Below are positions 31,376 to 40,643 of a stretch of 64,000 bases of DNA, in pieces. The notes below the pieces were generated by a model. It had not been told where the DNA came from, did not search any database, and saw only the letters and a program-made list of their open reading frames with translations. The DNA is from Sinisalibacter aestuarii (GTDB taxonomy: Bacteria > Pseudomonadota > Alphaproteobacteria > Rhodobacterales > Rhodobacteraceae). The position numbers and the translations under genes were made by a program. The stretch lies in NCBI RefSeq assembly GCF_027923545.1, contig NZ_BROH01000016.1, forward strand, positions 1 through 64,000, given 5' to 3'. Position 1 is the first letter of the stretch, and each line of letters starts with the position of its first letter.

Positions 31376-32406
31376 TGTCCGCCCTCCTGTGCGCGGGTTT
31401 CGGCAAGGATCGCATCGGCATGGATGCAGCGCGCCATGCGGCCTGCGCCCACGGCGACCTCAGGGATCGGGTCCGAGGCGCAGGCGGGTTCGGCCAGCGC
31501 GCAGCGGTTGCGGAAGAGGCAGCCATGCAGGTTGCCCGCGAGCGAGGGAACCATGCCGGGAATGGTGTTGAGCGGCTGGCCGCGGTCGTCGTCTTCCATC
31601 CGGGGGATGCAATTGAGCAGGCCGCTTGTATAGGGATGGGCCGGGTTGGCGATCACGTCTTTCGCCGGGCCGCTCTCGACCACGCCGCCGGCATAGAGCA
31701 CCAGCACGCGGTCGGCGATGCTCGCCACCACGCCGAAATCATGGGTGATGAGGATCAGCGCCATCTTGAACTCGTCCTGCAACTCGCGCAGCAGCGACAG
31801 GATCAGCGCCTGCACCGTCACGTCGAGTGCGGTGGTGGGTTCGTCGGCGATGATGAGCTTGGGTTTGCACATCATGGCGATGGCGATCACCACCCGCTGG
31901 CGCAGACCGCCCGAAAGCTGATGCGGATATTGCCGCATCCGCGCCGCCGCGTTGCGCATCCCGACCCGCTCCAGCAGGTAGATGGCGCGCTCCTCGGCCT
32001 CGGCGCGGGTGCCGAGGCCGTGGGCGAGGTAGACCTCGATCAGTTGTTCGCCCACGGTCAGCACCGGGTTCAGCGAGGTCATCGGGTCCTGAAAGATGAC
32101 CGAGATCTCGTTGCCGCGGATCGTGCGCATCTGGTCGCGGGGCAGGGTGAGTAGATCGCGCCCTTCGAAGGCGAGCTTGTCGGCGGTCACCGTGGCGCGT
32201 TTCGGCTGCAGGCCGACCAGCGCCATCGTGTTGACCGATTTGCCCGAGCCGCTCTCGCCGACAATGGCGAGGGTTTCGCCGGGATTGAGCTCGTAGCTGA
32301 TATCGCGCCCCACGGTGATCGTGCCGTGGCTGGCGCCGATCCGGGTGGAGAGGTTGCGCACCTCAAGAAGCGGGCGTTTCTGGGTCGTCGTCGGCATCGC
32401 GCTCAC
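31372..32406 (-). CDS. ABC transporter ATPase (DppD/OppD-like)
   Basis: The 344-residue ATPase has Walker A GESGSGKSV, ISVIFQDPMTSLNPVLTVGE at the Q-loop, the signature LSGGLRQRVVIAIAMM and Walker B KLIIADEPTTALD. The C-terminal oligopeptide-type domain carries CLFRNRCALAEPAC. It overlaps both neighbours by four bases (ATGA) and should pair with the DppF-like ATPase as a heterodimer. Confidence 0.92.
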   Translation of the reverse strand: MSAMPTTTQKRPLLEVRNLSTRIGASHGTITVGRDISYELNPGETLAIVGESGSGKSVNTMALVGLQPKRATVTADKLAFEGRDLLTLPRDQMRTIRGNEISVIFQDPMTSLNPVLTVGEQLIEVYLAHGLGTRAEAEERAIYLLERVGMRNAAARMRQYPHQLSGGLRQRVVIAIAMMCKPKLIIADEPTTALDVTVQALILSLLRELQDEFKMALILITHDFGVVASIADRVLVLYAGGVVESGPAKDVIANPAHPYTSGLLNCIPRMEDDDRGQPLNTIPGMVPSLAGNLHGCLFRNRCALAEPACASDPIPEVAVGAGRMARCIHADAILAETRAQEGGQ

Positions 32407-33314
32407 CCCTTTCCTTCCGGCGAGGTGATGTCGCGCAGCCCGTCACCGATCAGGTTGATCGCCACCACCAGCGCGAAGATCGCGATGCCGGGGATCATGA
32501 TTAGGTAGGGCTTGGCAAACATCAGCGTGCGGCCTTCCGAGATCATCAGGCCCCAGCTCGGCGTTGGCGGCTGGATGCCGAGGCCGAGAAAGGAGAGCGT
32601 GGCTTCCACGAGGATCGCCAGCGCCATTTCCAGCGAGGCCACGACGATGATCTGGTTCATCAGGTTGGGCAGCATCTCGCGCATCAGAATCCAGCGCGAC
32701 GAGGCGCCGGCCACCTCGGCGGCGGTGATGAAATCGCGTTTGGACAGCTGCTGCGTGGTGGTGCGCGCGACCACGGCGAAGCGGTCCCAGAACAACAGCC
32801 CGAGGATCAGGGTGATCGTGACCAGCGAGCCGCCGAAGATCGACACCAGAGACAGCGCGATCAGGATGCCGGGCATCGCCAGCTTCACGTTGATCAGGAA
32901 AACCACGAAATCGTCTACCCGGCCGCCGAAATAGCCGCCGCACATGCCGATGATCGTGCCGATGATGCCCGAGATGATCGCCGCGCCGACGCCCGCGATC
33001 AGCGTCACCCGCGCGCCGTAGATCAGCCGCGAGAGGATGTCGCGCCCAAGCCCGTCGGTGCCGAGAATATGCGCCCAGTCGCCGCCTTCCTGCCAGACCG
33101 GCGGGCTGAGCTTGGTGGCGATCTCCTGCACGTAAGGATCGTGCGGCGCGACGATGGGGGCGAAGATGGCGCTCACCATGACGACGAGCAGCACGAACAG
33201 GCCGACCAGCAGGCCGACATGGCCGCGCGCCTGCAGCAGCGCCTGACGCGCCGGCGAAAGCGGCATGATTTCGGCCATGTCTTCGGAGGAGGGGGGACGT
33301 TCGGGCATGGTCAT
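32403..33314 (-). CDS. ABC transporter permease (DppC-like)
   Basis: The 303-residue membrane protein has a soluble N-terminus and then HVGLLVGLFVLLVVMVSAIF, the GTDGLGRDILSRLIYGAR segment and the permease EAA loop FITAAEVAGASSRWILMREM. The last helix contains YLIMIPGIAIFALVVAINLI and the end RDITSPEGKG. The ATG at 33314 overlaps the TGA of the first permease gene, which decides the start over a longer in-frame one. Confidence 0.92.
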   Translation of the reverse strand: MTMPERPPSSEDMAEIMPLSPARQALLQARGHVGLLVGLFVLLVVMVSAIFAPIVAPHDPYVQEIATKLSPPVWQEGGDWAHILGTDGLGRDILSRLIYGARVTLIAGVGAAIISGIIGTIIGMCGGYFGGRVDDFVVFLINVKLAMPGILIALSLVSIFGGSLVTITLILGLLFWDRFAVVARTTTQQLSKRDFITAAEVAGASSRWILMREMLPNLMNQIIVVASLEMALAILVEATLSFLGLGIQPPTPSWGLMISEGRTLMFAKPYLIMIPGIAIFALVVAINLIGDGLRDITSPEGKG

Positions 33315-34228
33315 TTCACTCTGATCCGCGGATCGAGCCACATGTTGATCAGGTCGGCGGCGAGGGTGAGCAGGATGTAGATGAAGGACAGGAAGAACAG
33401 GATCGCCTGAACCACCGGAAAGTCGATCCGGATGATCGACTTGTAGGCCAGCGCGCCGATGCCGTTGATCGCGAAGATCGTCTCCACCACCACCGAGCCG
33501 CCGAGCATGAAGCCGAGCGAGATCGCCGAGACGGAGACAACCGGCAGGATCGCATTGCGCAGCGCGTGTTTGAAAAAGACGGTGCGCGGCGCCAGCCCCT
33601 TGGCCCAGGCCATGCGGATATATTGCGATTCAAGCGTGTCGAGCATGCCCGAGCGGGTCAGGCGCATGAGTTGCGGCATCACCGAGACGGCCATCACGAC
33701 CACCGGCATCACCAGGTTTTTCCAGCTTCCGGCGCCCGAGATCGGCAGGAGCCGCCATTGCACGCCGAGCCAGTAGATCATCAGCAGCGCCAGCCAGAAG
33801 CTGGGGATCGCCTTGCCCGAGACGGCGACGAACAGCGAAAAGCGGTCGATCCAGCTGTTTGGATTGGCCGCCGCCGCCACGCCGAGCGGAACCGAGACCA
33901 CCAGCGCGAGGATCAGGCTGTAGAGCGAAAGCTGAAACGTTACCGGCGCAGCGGCGAGGATCATGTCCATCGTCGGCTCGGCGGTGAAGAGCGACTTGCC
34001 CAGATCGCCCTTGAGCACGTTGACCAGCCAGTCGACATATTGCACCGCGAAGGGCCGGTCGAGCCCGTGGGCATGGGCGATGGCCGCCACGTCCTCAGCC
34101 GTCGCGCCATCGCCGGCGAGGATGGTGGCGAGATCGCCCGACATCCGCAGCAGCGCGAAACTGATGATCGACACCGCCACCGCCACGGCGAAGGCGACGA
34201 TCATACGTTTGAGAACGTAGGATCCCAC
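33311..34228 (-). CDS. ABC transporter permease (DppB-like)
   Basis: The 305-residue protein starts at a GTG preceded by an AAGGAGG site. It has six membrane helices, including RMIVAFAVAVAVSIISFALL, FQLSLYSLILALVVSVPLGV and IPSFWLALLMIYWLGVQWRL. The permease loop YIRMAWAKGLAPRTVFFKHA and the C-terminal LAADLINMWLDPRIRVK follow. It begins the transporter part of the operon, 12 bp after the LigJ-like gene. Confidence 0.92.
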   Translation of the reverse strand: MGSYVLKRMIVAFAVAVAVSIISFALLRMSGDLATILAGDGATAEDVAAIAHAHGLDRPFAVQYVDWLVNVLKGDLGKSLFTAEPTMDMILAAAPVTFQLSLYSLILALVVSVPLGVAAAANPNSWIDRFSLFVAVSGKAIPSFWLALLMIYWLGVQWRLLPISGAGSWKNLVMPVVVMAVSVMPQLMRLTRSGMLDTLESQYIRMAWAKGLAPRTVFFKHALRNAILPVVSVSAISLGFMLGGSVVVETIFAINGIGALAYKSIIRIDFPVVQAILFFLSFIYILLTLAADLINMWLDPRIRVK

Positions 34229-34240
34229 GGGGATGCCTCC

Positions 34241-35263
34241 TTACAGGGCGAGTCCGAAGACCCGCTTGGCGTTGTTGCCGAGAATGTCGGCCTTTTCGTC
34301 TTCGGTGATGAAGTCGATCTCGCGGATCAGCGGCACCAGATCGTCGAAGGCCATCCCGGTATCGGGGTTGATCGACGAGCCCACGCCCGGCATCTCGGCA
34401 CCATAGAGGCATTGCGAGGGGCCGACGACCTTGACCAGAAGCTCGATCGCTTCGCGCGAATAGAGCACCGTGTCGAAGTAGAGTTTGCGCAGCCGGTCGC
34501 TGAACCGTTTGCCGGCCACGTCCATGCCCTTGCGCGGCACGCTGGTGGCGTCGAACCGGCCCACCTGGTAGGGGATCGCGCCGCCGCCGTGGCTGACGAG
34601 GATCTTCAGATCGGGAAAATCGTCGAGCACGGTGGATTTGCACAGCCCGTAGACGGCGGTGGTTTCCTCGTTGATGAAGTGCAGCGAATAGGGCTCGCGC
34701 GGCATCAGCCGGGAACTGGCCGAGTGGATATGGCCCACCACGTCGAGATCGCACAGCTTTTCGTAGAGCGGATACCAGTAGCGGTCGCCCATCGGCGGGG
34801 CCTTGCGGCCATTGTTCTCGAACGGGTCGGGGTTGATCAGGCAACCGCGGAAGCCGAGATCCTTCACCGCGCGCTCCAGTTCCGGCAGGCTCTCCTCGAT
34901 CGGGCTGTCGCCGGTCTGCGGCAGGCCGGCAATGCCGGTGAAGCGGCCCGGATAGAGCGCGCATTGCTGAGCGATGAGATCGTTCACCACCGAAACGTAC
35001 CAGTGGACGAGCTGCTTGGGCTCTTCGGAATGCATGAGTTGAAACGGACGCGGCGAGAGCAGTTGATGATCCACCCCGGCGCGGTCGAGGCATTCGATAT
35101 GGCCGTATTCCGCCATCTCGACGCGGGTGAAGGCGGTGCGGATTTCATCCTCGGTGAAGCTCGGCCGTTTCTGGCCATGCGCGCCGCGATGCGACAGTAG
35201 GCTCGCCTTCCATGCCGGAAGCTTTCCCGGAACCGCCATATGCGCATGACAATCAATGATCAT
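34241..35263 (-). CDS. ligJ: 4-oxalomesaconate hydratase-like amidohydrolase (LigJ-type)
   Basis: The 340-residue protein follows the Sphingobium LigJ pattern: MIIDCHAHMAVPGKLPAWK with the metal HxH, LSPRPFQLMHSEEPKQLVHW, ERAVKDLGFRGCLINPDP, GHIHSASSRLM, LVSHGGGAIPYQVGRF and YGAEMPGVGSSINPDTG. LigJ adds water to 4-oxalomesaconate in protocatechuate 4,5-cleavage, giving 4-carboxy-4-hydroxy-2-oxoadipate for LigK. A LigK-like aldolase is encoded at 40644. The ATG at 35263 has a GGGAGGAT site. It is the first gene of a nine-gene minus-strand operon with the ABC transporter and hydroxylases. Decarboxylase activity on another ring product cannot be excluded. Confidence 0.85.
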   Translation of the reverse strand: MIIDCHAHMAVPGKLPAWKASLLSHRGAHGQKRPSFTEDEIRTAFTRVEMAEYGHIECLDRAGVDHQLLSPRPFQLMHSEEPKQLVHWYVSVVNDLIAQQCALYPGRFTGIAGLPQTGDSPIEESLPELERAVKDLGFRGCLINPDPFENNGRKAPPMGDRYWYPLYEKLCDLDVVGHIHSASSRLMPREPYSLHFINEETTAVYGLCKSTVLDDFPDLKILVSHGGGAIPYQVGRFDATSVPRKGMDVAGKRFSDRLRKLYFDTVLYSREAIELLVKVVGPSQCLYGAEMPGVGSSINPDTGMAFDDLVPLIREIDFITEDEKADILGNNAKRVFGLAL

Positions 35264-35338
35264 GTAATCCTCCCTTCGCCCGCTTGCAGCGAGTCGCGTT
35301 GCGGTGAACATGTTAAATTTTCCGGAGGCAGTCAACAA

Positions 35339-35355
35339 TTATCAAATCGTGATAA
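35339..35355. promoter_or_regulatory. TTATCA-N5-TGATAA palindrome in the ligJ/aldehyde dehydrogenase divergent promoter
   Basis: TTATCA (35339-35344) and TGATAA (35350-35355) are perfect inverted arms with five bases between. They lie 76 bases upstream of ligJ and 75 bases upstream of the dehydrogenase, a good place for a regulator acting on both. The IclR protein of the operon is a candidate. Confidence 0.55.
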
Positions 35356-35429
35356 AGTTTATTGCCTCTGGAATGGCGCCGGGCGATAGTGTGAAGCAAC
35401 GTAAAGCCTTATGCCGGGAGGAAGCCAAC

Positions 35430-36866
35430 GTGTCCGACGATTACCCCGATCTTCATCTGTTCATAGCGGGCGAATGGCGCGTGGCGGGCAACCGCGATGT
35501 GCTGCCGGTGCTCGACCCGACCTCGAATCAGCCCGTTGCCGAACTGCCCGTCGCCACGCGGCAGGATCTGGACGATGCGCTGGCGGCGGCGCAGGCGGCC
35601 TTTCCGGCCTGGCGCGATACCCCGGCCTATGACCGGGCGCGGATCCTGCGACGGGCTGGCGATCTGATGCGCGAGCGGGCCGGGCGGATCGGGCGGGCGA
35701 CGACGATGGAGCAGGGTAAGCCGCTGGCCGAATCCACGGCCGAGGCCCTTGCCTGCGCCGATATCTTCGACTGGTTCGCCGAGGAGGCGCGCCGCGCCTA
35801 TGGCCGGATCGTGCCGTCGAAACAGCCCGGCGTGCGCCACAACGTGATCAAGGAGCCGGTCGGCCCGGTTGCCGCCTTCACGCCCTGGAACTTTCCCACC
35901 ACGATCCCGTCGCGCAAGATGGCGGCGGCGCTGGCCGCCGGTTGCACCGTCATCATCAAGCCCGCCGAGGAAACCCCGGCAAGCTGCCTCGAACTCGCCC
36001 GTGCGCTGGACGATGCCGGGTTGCCCAAAGGGGTGCTCAACGTGGTCTTCGGCCATCCGGCGGAGATTTCGGAGCATCTGATCGCCTCGCCGGTCATCAA
36101 GAAGATGTCTTTCACCGGATCGACCGCCGTCGGCAAGCACCTGTCGCGGCTGGCGGCGGAGACGCTGACCAAGACGACGATGGAACTGGGCGGCCATGCG
36201 CCGGTGATCGTGATGGACGATGCCGATATCGACAAGGCCGCCGCGATGATGGCGCGTTCGAAATACCGCAATGCCGGGCAGATCTGCATCACGCCCACGC
36301 GCTTTTATCTGCATGAGGCGATCCACGATGCCTTCGTCGAGAAATTCGCGGCCATCGCCGGTGGGCTCACCGTGGGCAACGGGCTCGACCCGGAGACCGG
36401 GATGGGCCCGCTTGCCAATACCCGCCGGCTCGACGCGATGGAGGCGCTGATCGGCAATGCGCGCGAGGCGGGCGCGGGCCTGCGCCTTGGCGGCGAGCGG
36501 ATCGGTAATGCCGGGAACTTCTGGGCGCCGACCGTGCTCACCGACGTGCCGGACAGCGCGGATATCATGAGCGTGGAACCGTTCGGGCCGGTGGCCGTCA
36601 CCCAGCGCTTCAGCGATCTCGACGCGGCGATCCGCGAGGCCAACCGGCTGCCCTACGGGCTGTCGGCCTATGCCTTCACCGCCTCGGGCGCGACGGCGAT
36701 GGAGATCAGCGACAGGCTGGAGGCGGGGATGATCGGCGTCAACTTCGCGGTGCTGACCGGGCCGGAGACCCCCTTTGGCGGGATAAAGGACAGCGGTCAC
36801 GGCTCGGAAGGCGGCATCGAGGGGCTGGAGGGGTTCCTCAACACCAAATACGTCGCGCAGGCTTAG
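35430..36866 (+). CDS. NAD(P)-dependent aldehyde dehydrogenase (succinate-semialdehyde type)
   Basis: The 478-residue protein starts at a GTG with GGGAGGAAG 6-14 bases upstream. It has the ALDH landmarks: TPWNFPTTIPSRKMAAALAA, FTGSTAVGKHLSRLA, the general-base glutamate in TMELGGHAPVIV, the nucleophilic cysteine in YRNAGQICITPTRFY and PFGGIKDSGHGSEGG near the end. It groups with succinate-semialdehyde-type enzymes. In this setting it could oxidise the semialdehyde formed by the LigB-type dioxygenase, taking the place of LigC. It overlaps the converging MFS gene by four bases. Confidence 0.9.
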   Translation: MSDDYPDLHLFIAGEWRVAGNRDVLPVLDPTSNQPVAELPVATRQDLDDALAAAQAAFPAWRDTPAYDRARILRRAGDLMRERAGRIGRATTMEQGKPLAESTAEALACADIFDWFAEEARRAYGRIVPSKQPGVRHNVIKEPVGPVAAFTPWNFPTTIPSRKMAAALAAGCTVIIKPAEETPASCLELARALDDAGLPKGVLNVVFGHPAEISEHLIASPVIKKMSFTGSTAVGKHLSRLAAETLTKTTMELGGHAPVIVMDDADIDKAAAMMARSKYRNAGQICITPTRFYLHEAIHDAFVEKFAAIAGGLTVGNGLDPETGMGPLANTRRLDAMEALIGNAREAGAGLRLGGERIGNAGNFWAPTVLTDVPDSADIMSVEPFGPVAVTQRFSDLDAAIREANRLPYGLSAYAFTASGATAMEISDRLEAGMIGVNFAVLTGPETPFGGIKDSGHGSEGGIEGLEGFLNTKYVAQA

Positions 36867-38062
36867 CCATAGGCACGCGGATTGCCCCGCAAACCGAGCC
36901 AGGCGGCCACCGCGATCCCGGCAAGGCCCGCGCCCGCGACCACCGCCGACATCGGCACCAGATCGCCCAGAGCGCCCAGTGCGAAACCGCTGAGCGCGAT
37001 GGCGCCGAAGCTGGTGGTGGTCCACCATGTCAGGGTGCGGGCGCGGTAATCCTCGGCCACGCTCACATGCAGCGTCGCCTGGGTGCCGATCGCCACAATC
37101 GTGGCCGAGGCGGCGGCGGCGGCGAGCGCTCCGGTCATCACCAGCGGTACCGGGAACAACCCGGCGATGGTTACCGAGAGCGTGCCCACGGCCAGCGCCA
37201 CCATCGTCGTGCGGAACACGTCGCGGCTGGCGAGGATCGGCAGGTTCATCGCCAGCGAGGCGGCCAGCGCACCGATCCCCGCGGTAGAGGTGAGAATGGC
37301 AAGCTGGTGGCTGTCGCCGTCCAGCGCGCCGCCGGTGATCGCGGGCATGATCTCGATCACGCTGCGCACGAAGATCGCGTTGATCGAGGTGGCGAGGATG
37401 CACCAGCGGATCAGCCCGTCCTGCACCACGTAGCGCAACCCGTCGACCAGCCCCTGCCGCGGCGTGCCGGCGCGCAAGGCGCTGCGCGGGCGCTCGGCCA
37501 GCGGGATATGGGCAAGCACGAAGATGATCGGCAGGAAGGTGATCGGGTTCACCGCCAGGCTGTTTTCGGTGCCGATGGCGGCAATCAGCACCCCCGCCAG
37601 CGCAGGCCCGGCGATCCGGGTCACGTTGAAGGCGGCGGCGTTCAGCCGGACCGCGCCCGAAAGCAGGCCGGGCGGCACGATCTGCGAAACCATGACCAGC
37701 CGCACCGGGTGCATCGCCGCGCTCGCCGTGCCGATCAGCAGCGAGATTGCCGCGATCACCACGATGCCCGGCTCGAAAAACCGGACCGTCACAAAGAGCA
37801 GGGTGGAAATGAGCGCGAGCGCGATATTGACGAGAATCGCCGCCCGCCGCATCGGCCAGTTTTCCGCCAGCACGCCGAGAAACGGCCCGAGAATGCCTGA
37901 TGGCGCCACGTAGGCGACGGCGACGAAGCCGGTCCAGAAGGTCGATTGCGTCGTTTCCCAGGCGTACCAGCCGAGCGCGACCCGTTCGATCCACAGCCCG
38001 GAATAGGAGACGACATTGGCTGCCATGTATTTCGCAAAGCCTGCGTGGCGAATTGCGCTCAT
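36863..38062 (-). CDS. MFS transporter (EntS/DUF894-like)
   Basis: The 399-residue protein has 12 predicted helices and the pattern of the enterobactin-exporter-type MFS family: NVVSYSGLWIERVALGWYAW at the N-terminus, GVLAENWPMRRAAILVNIAL and SAAMHPVRLVMVSQIVPPGL. It is probably an exporter of a toxic aromatic or acidic intermediate. It is divergent from the LigB operon and overlaps the aldehyde dehydrogenase gene tail to tail. Confidence 0.9.
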   Translation of the reverse strand: MSAIRHAGFAKYMAANVVSYSGLWIERVALGWYAWETTQSTFWTGFVAVAYVAPSGILGPFLGVLAENWPMRRAAILVNIALALISTLLFVTVRFFEPGIVVIAAISLLIGTASAAMHPVRLVMVSQIVPPGLLSGAVRLNAAAFNVTRIAGPALAGVLIAAIGTENSLAVNPITFLPIIFVLAHIPLAERPRSALRAGTPRQGLVDGLRYVVQDGLIRWCILATSINAIFVRSVIEIMPAITGGALDGDSHQLAILTSTAGIGALAASLAMNLPILASRDVFRTTMVALAVGTLSVTIAGLFPVPLVMTGALAAAAASATIVAIGTQATLHVSVAEDYRARTLTWWTTTSFGAIALSGFALGALGDLVPMSAVVAGAGLAGIAVAAWLGLRGNPRAYG

Positions 38063-38304
38063 CTTCGGGGTCCGGTTTTACTCATAAAATCCGTGGCTTA
38101 AGCGGGTGTTTCCCGGCCAGGGCCGGGTCGGGGCCGCCACCTGTGCCAAAAGCGCATGGATCGCGGAAAAAGGCAAGGACATGTGAAAAGATATTGCCAT
38201 TTGAGAAAATTTTTGCTTTTTGATCTGCCAACAGCCTCGCGCCGGCGAGGGGTGGTCATGTCGCGAACAGGGCCCTTCGAGTAAGACAACAGGGAGAGAA
38301 ACCA

Positions 38305-39321
38305 ATGGCCAGCATTGTTGGCGTCATCACCACGGCGCATGGACCGCAACTGCACACGACGCCAGACAAGTGGCTGCTCCGGCTCGAATCGGACCGCAAG
38401 CGCAAGCACCCGTTTCGCGGCGGCGTCTACAGCTTCGACGAGCTGATCGAACTGCGCAAGGGCGAGGGGCTGGCCGAGAAATCCTCGATGCCCGCGATGG
38501 AGGCCAACCACGCCGCCTGCGAGCTTGCGACAGAGCAGCTTGCCGAGGCCTTCGACGCGATGAAGGCCGATGTGGCGGTGATCTTCGGCAATGACCAGCA
38601 TGAGATCTACGGCGACGATCTGAGCCCGCCCTACATGGTCTATTACGGCGACAAGATCCCGCATTTCCCCGCCTCCGAAGAGGGCCGCGCGCTGATGCCG
38701 CCCGGCGTGCGCGAAGGCGAGGCGGGCCATGCCCCCGACAGCTACCGCGAATACGATTGCCAGTCGGACCTCGCGCGCCACATCATCTCCACGCTGATCG
38801 AGGCCGAGTTCGACGTGACCGTTTCGCCCGAGCTGCCCTCGCACAATCCGCGTACCAACGGCGTGAGCCATGCCTTTGGCCATATCTACCGCCAGGTGAT
38901 GCGCGACAAGGTGATCCCCTCGGTGCCGATCTATCAGAACACGTTTTTCCCGCCCAACCAGCCCTCGGCGCGCCGCTCCTACAATTTCGGCAAGACGGTG
39001 GGCCGGGCGATCCGCTCGTGGAAGAGCGATGCGCGGGTCGTGGTCTTTGGCTCCGGCGGCATGAGCCATTTCGTGATCGACGAGGATTGGGACCATCGCT
39101 TCATGCGGGCGATGCGCGAGAAGGACGGGGCGTTTCTCAAGTCCATCCCGATCTCGGAGCTGCAATCGGGCACCTCGGAGATGAAAAGCTGGATCTCGGC
39201 GGCGGGCGTGATGGAAGAGCTCGACACCGAAATGCACGAGATCGCCTATGTGCCCTGCTACCGCTCGGAGGCGGGCACCGGCACGGCGCAGGGCATGTAT
39301 TGGTGGGATGTGAAAAACTGA
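38305..39321 (+). CDS. Class III extradiol ring-cleavage dioxygenase (LigB-type)
   Basis: The 338-residue protein has the LigB fold with iron and catalytic residues in VGVITTAHGPQL (H12), VIFGNDQHEIYGDD (H99) and the acid-base histidine in GSGGMSHFVIDED. It is longer than LigB (about 300 residues) and shorter than gallate dioxygenase (about 420), and no LigA-like alpha subunit is fused. No LigA homologue was found in the window, so it may work alone. It should cleave a catechol-type acid meta to give a muconate semialdehyde. An AGGGAGAG site precedes the start, and the next gene begins within its stop codon (TGATG). Confidence 0.85.
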   Translation: MASIVGVITTAHGPQLHTTPDKWLLRLESDRKRKHPFRGGVYSFDELIELRKGEGLAEKSSMPAMEANHAACELATEQLAEAFDAMKADVAVIFGNDQHEIYGDDLSPPYMVYYGDKIPHFPASEEGRALMPPGVREGEAGHAPDSYREYDCQSDLARHIISTLIEAEFDVTVSPELPSHNPRTNGVSHAFGHIYRQVMRDKVIPSVPIYQNTFFPPNQPSARRSYNFGKTVGRAIRSWKSDARVVVFGSGGMSHFVIDEDWDHRFMRAMREKDGAFLKSIPISELQSGTSEMKSWISAAGVMEELDTEMHEIAYVPCYRSEAGTGTAQGMYWWDVKN

Positions 39322-39977
39322 TGGCGGATGAACTGGAAAGGCTGGCGCGGCTCGATGCCTGCGCCGTATCCGACGCGATGGATGCGCTGGGGCTTGGCCC
39401 CGCGCTGACCGGCCTTGGCCGCCTCTCGGGCGAGGGGCTGCTGGTGGGGCGCATCCGCACGGTAGAACTGGCCGCCGGGCCCGCCCCCGCCGATGCGCCG
39501 AAGGTGCATCTGGGCGCGCGCGCCATTGCCGGGGCCGATGGCGAAACGGTGATCGTGGTTGCTCATCCCGGCATTGACGCGGGCGGCTGGGGCGGGGTGC
39601 TGTCCAACGCCGCGCAGATCGCCGGCGTGCGGGGCGTGGTGGTCGATGGGCCGGTGCGCGATATCGACGAGGCGCGCGGTCTTGGCTTCGCGCTGTTCGC
39701 CCGCGGCACCACTGCGCGCACCGCGCGTGGACGGGTGCATGAGGTGGCGACGGGCGGGCCGATCGAGATCGACGGGCTGCGGATCGAGGATGGCGACTAC
39801 ATCGTCGCCGACGGCTCCGGCACGGTCGTGATCCCGGCGGCCTCCATCGCCGCGCTGCTCGACAAGGCCGAGGCGATTGCCGCCCGCGAGGCGGCGATGA
39901 CGCGCGATCTGCGCGCGGGCGTGACCGTCACCGAGGTGATGGGCGCCGATTACGAGACCATGCTGGAGACGAAATGA
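39321..39977 (+). CDS. RraA-family protein (first of three)
   Basis: The 218-residue protein has the RraA/HMG-aldolase fold: LDACAVSDAMDALGLGPALT, GWGGVLSNAAQIAGVRGVVVDGPVRD split as the catalytic region, DIDEARGLGFALFARG and VADGSGTVVIPAA. The (G)(V)DG..RD motif holds the Arg and Asp used by family aldolases. It is the most Ala/Gly-rich and most divergent of the three. Its start is within the dioxygenase stop codon. It may be an aldolase, decarboxylase or regulatory partner of its paralogues. Confidence 0.85.
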   Translation: MADELERLARLDACAVSDAMDALGLGPALTGLGRLSGEGLLVGRIRTVELAAGPAPADAPKVHLGARAIAGADGETVIVVAHPGIDAGGWGGVLSNAAQIAGVRGVVVDGPVRDIDEARGLGFALFARGTTARTARGRVHEVATGGPIEIDGLRIEDGDYIVADGSGTVVIPAASIAALLDKAEAIAAREAAMTRDLRAGVTVTEVMGADYETMLETK

Positions 39978-40636
39978 TGACCGATGCCAATGTCGACCGC
40001 GCCCGCAAGCTCGATTGCGCCACCCTGTCCGACGCGATGGACAAGCTGGGGATCGAGGGCGTTTGCCGGGGGATCAAGCCGCGCGATCACGGCTTTCGCC
40101 TCGCCGGGCGGGCCTACACCGTGCTTTATGGGCCGATTGATCCGATCAATCCCGGCACCGTGGGCGATTACGTCGACGAGATGAAACCGGGCGAGGTCGC
40201 GGTGCTCGACAATGGCGGGCGCGAGGATTGCACGGTCTGGGGCGATATCCTCACCCAGTTTGCCCATACAAGTGGCCTCGCCGGCACGGTGATCGACGGC
40301 CCCTGCCGCGACGTGCATCTGTGCCTTGAACTGGGCTACCCGGTCTATTCGCGCAGCTTTTCGATGAAAACCGGCAAGGACCGGGTGCAGGTGGATGCGG
40401 TGCAGGTACCGGTGAATATCGGCGATGCGCGGGTCTGCCCCGGCGATCTTCTGGTGGGCGACAGCGACGGGGTGGTGGTCATCCCGCGCGGGCGCGAAGA
40501 GGATGTGCTGGCCGAGGCCGAGCGTATCCAGGCTGCCGAAGACGCGATCCGGGCGCTGGTGGCCGAGGGCCATTCGATCACCGAGGCGCGCCGTAAGATG
40601 AACTACCACGCGCTGCAGACGCGCGAGAAGGCGTGA
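39974..40636 (+). CDS. RraA-family protein (second of three)
   Basis: The 220-residue protein overlaps the previous gene by four bases. It shows [60 protein letters not shown] followed by [18 protein letters not shown], and [12 protein letters not shown]. The DGPCRD segment is the family active-site motif. Relatives are annotated as 4-hydroxy-4-methyl-2-oxoglutarate aldolase or dimethylmenaquinone-methyltransferase-like. Eight bases separate it from the third paralogue. Confidence 0.86.
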   Translation: MMTDANVDRARKLDCATLSDAMDKLGIEGVCRGIKPRDHGFRLAGRAYTVLYGPIDPINPGTVGDYVDEMKPGEVAVLDNGGREDCTVWGDILTQFAHTSGLAGTVIDGPCRDVHLCLELGYPVYSRSFSMKTGKDRVQVDAVQVPVNIGDARVCPGDLLVGDSDGVVVIPRGREEDVLAEAERIQAAEDAIRALVAEGHSITEARRKMNYHALQTREKA

Positions 40637-40643
40637 GCCGGCC

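Noticed and set aside
35409-37994. Long minus-strand open frame opposite the aldehyde dehydrogenase and running into the MFS gene
   Set aside because: It lies antisense to an ALDH with all catalytic residues and out of frame with the MFS protein. No family motif is seen in its translation.
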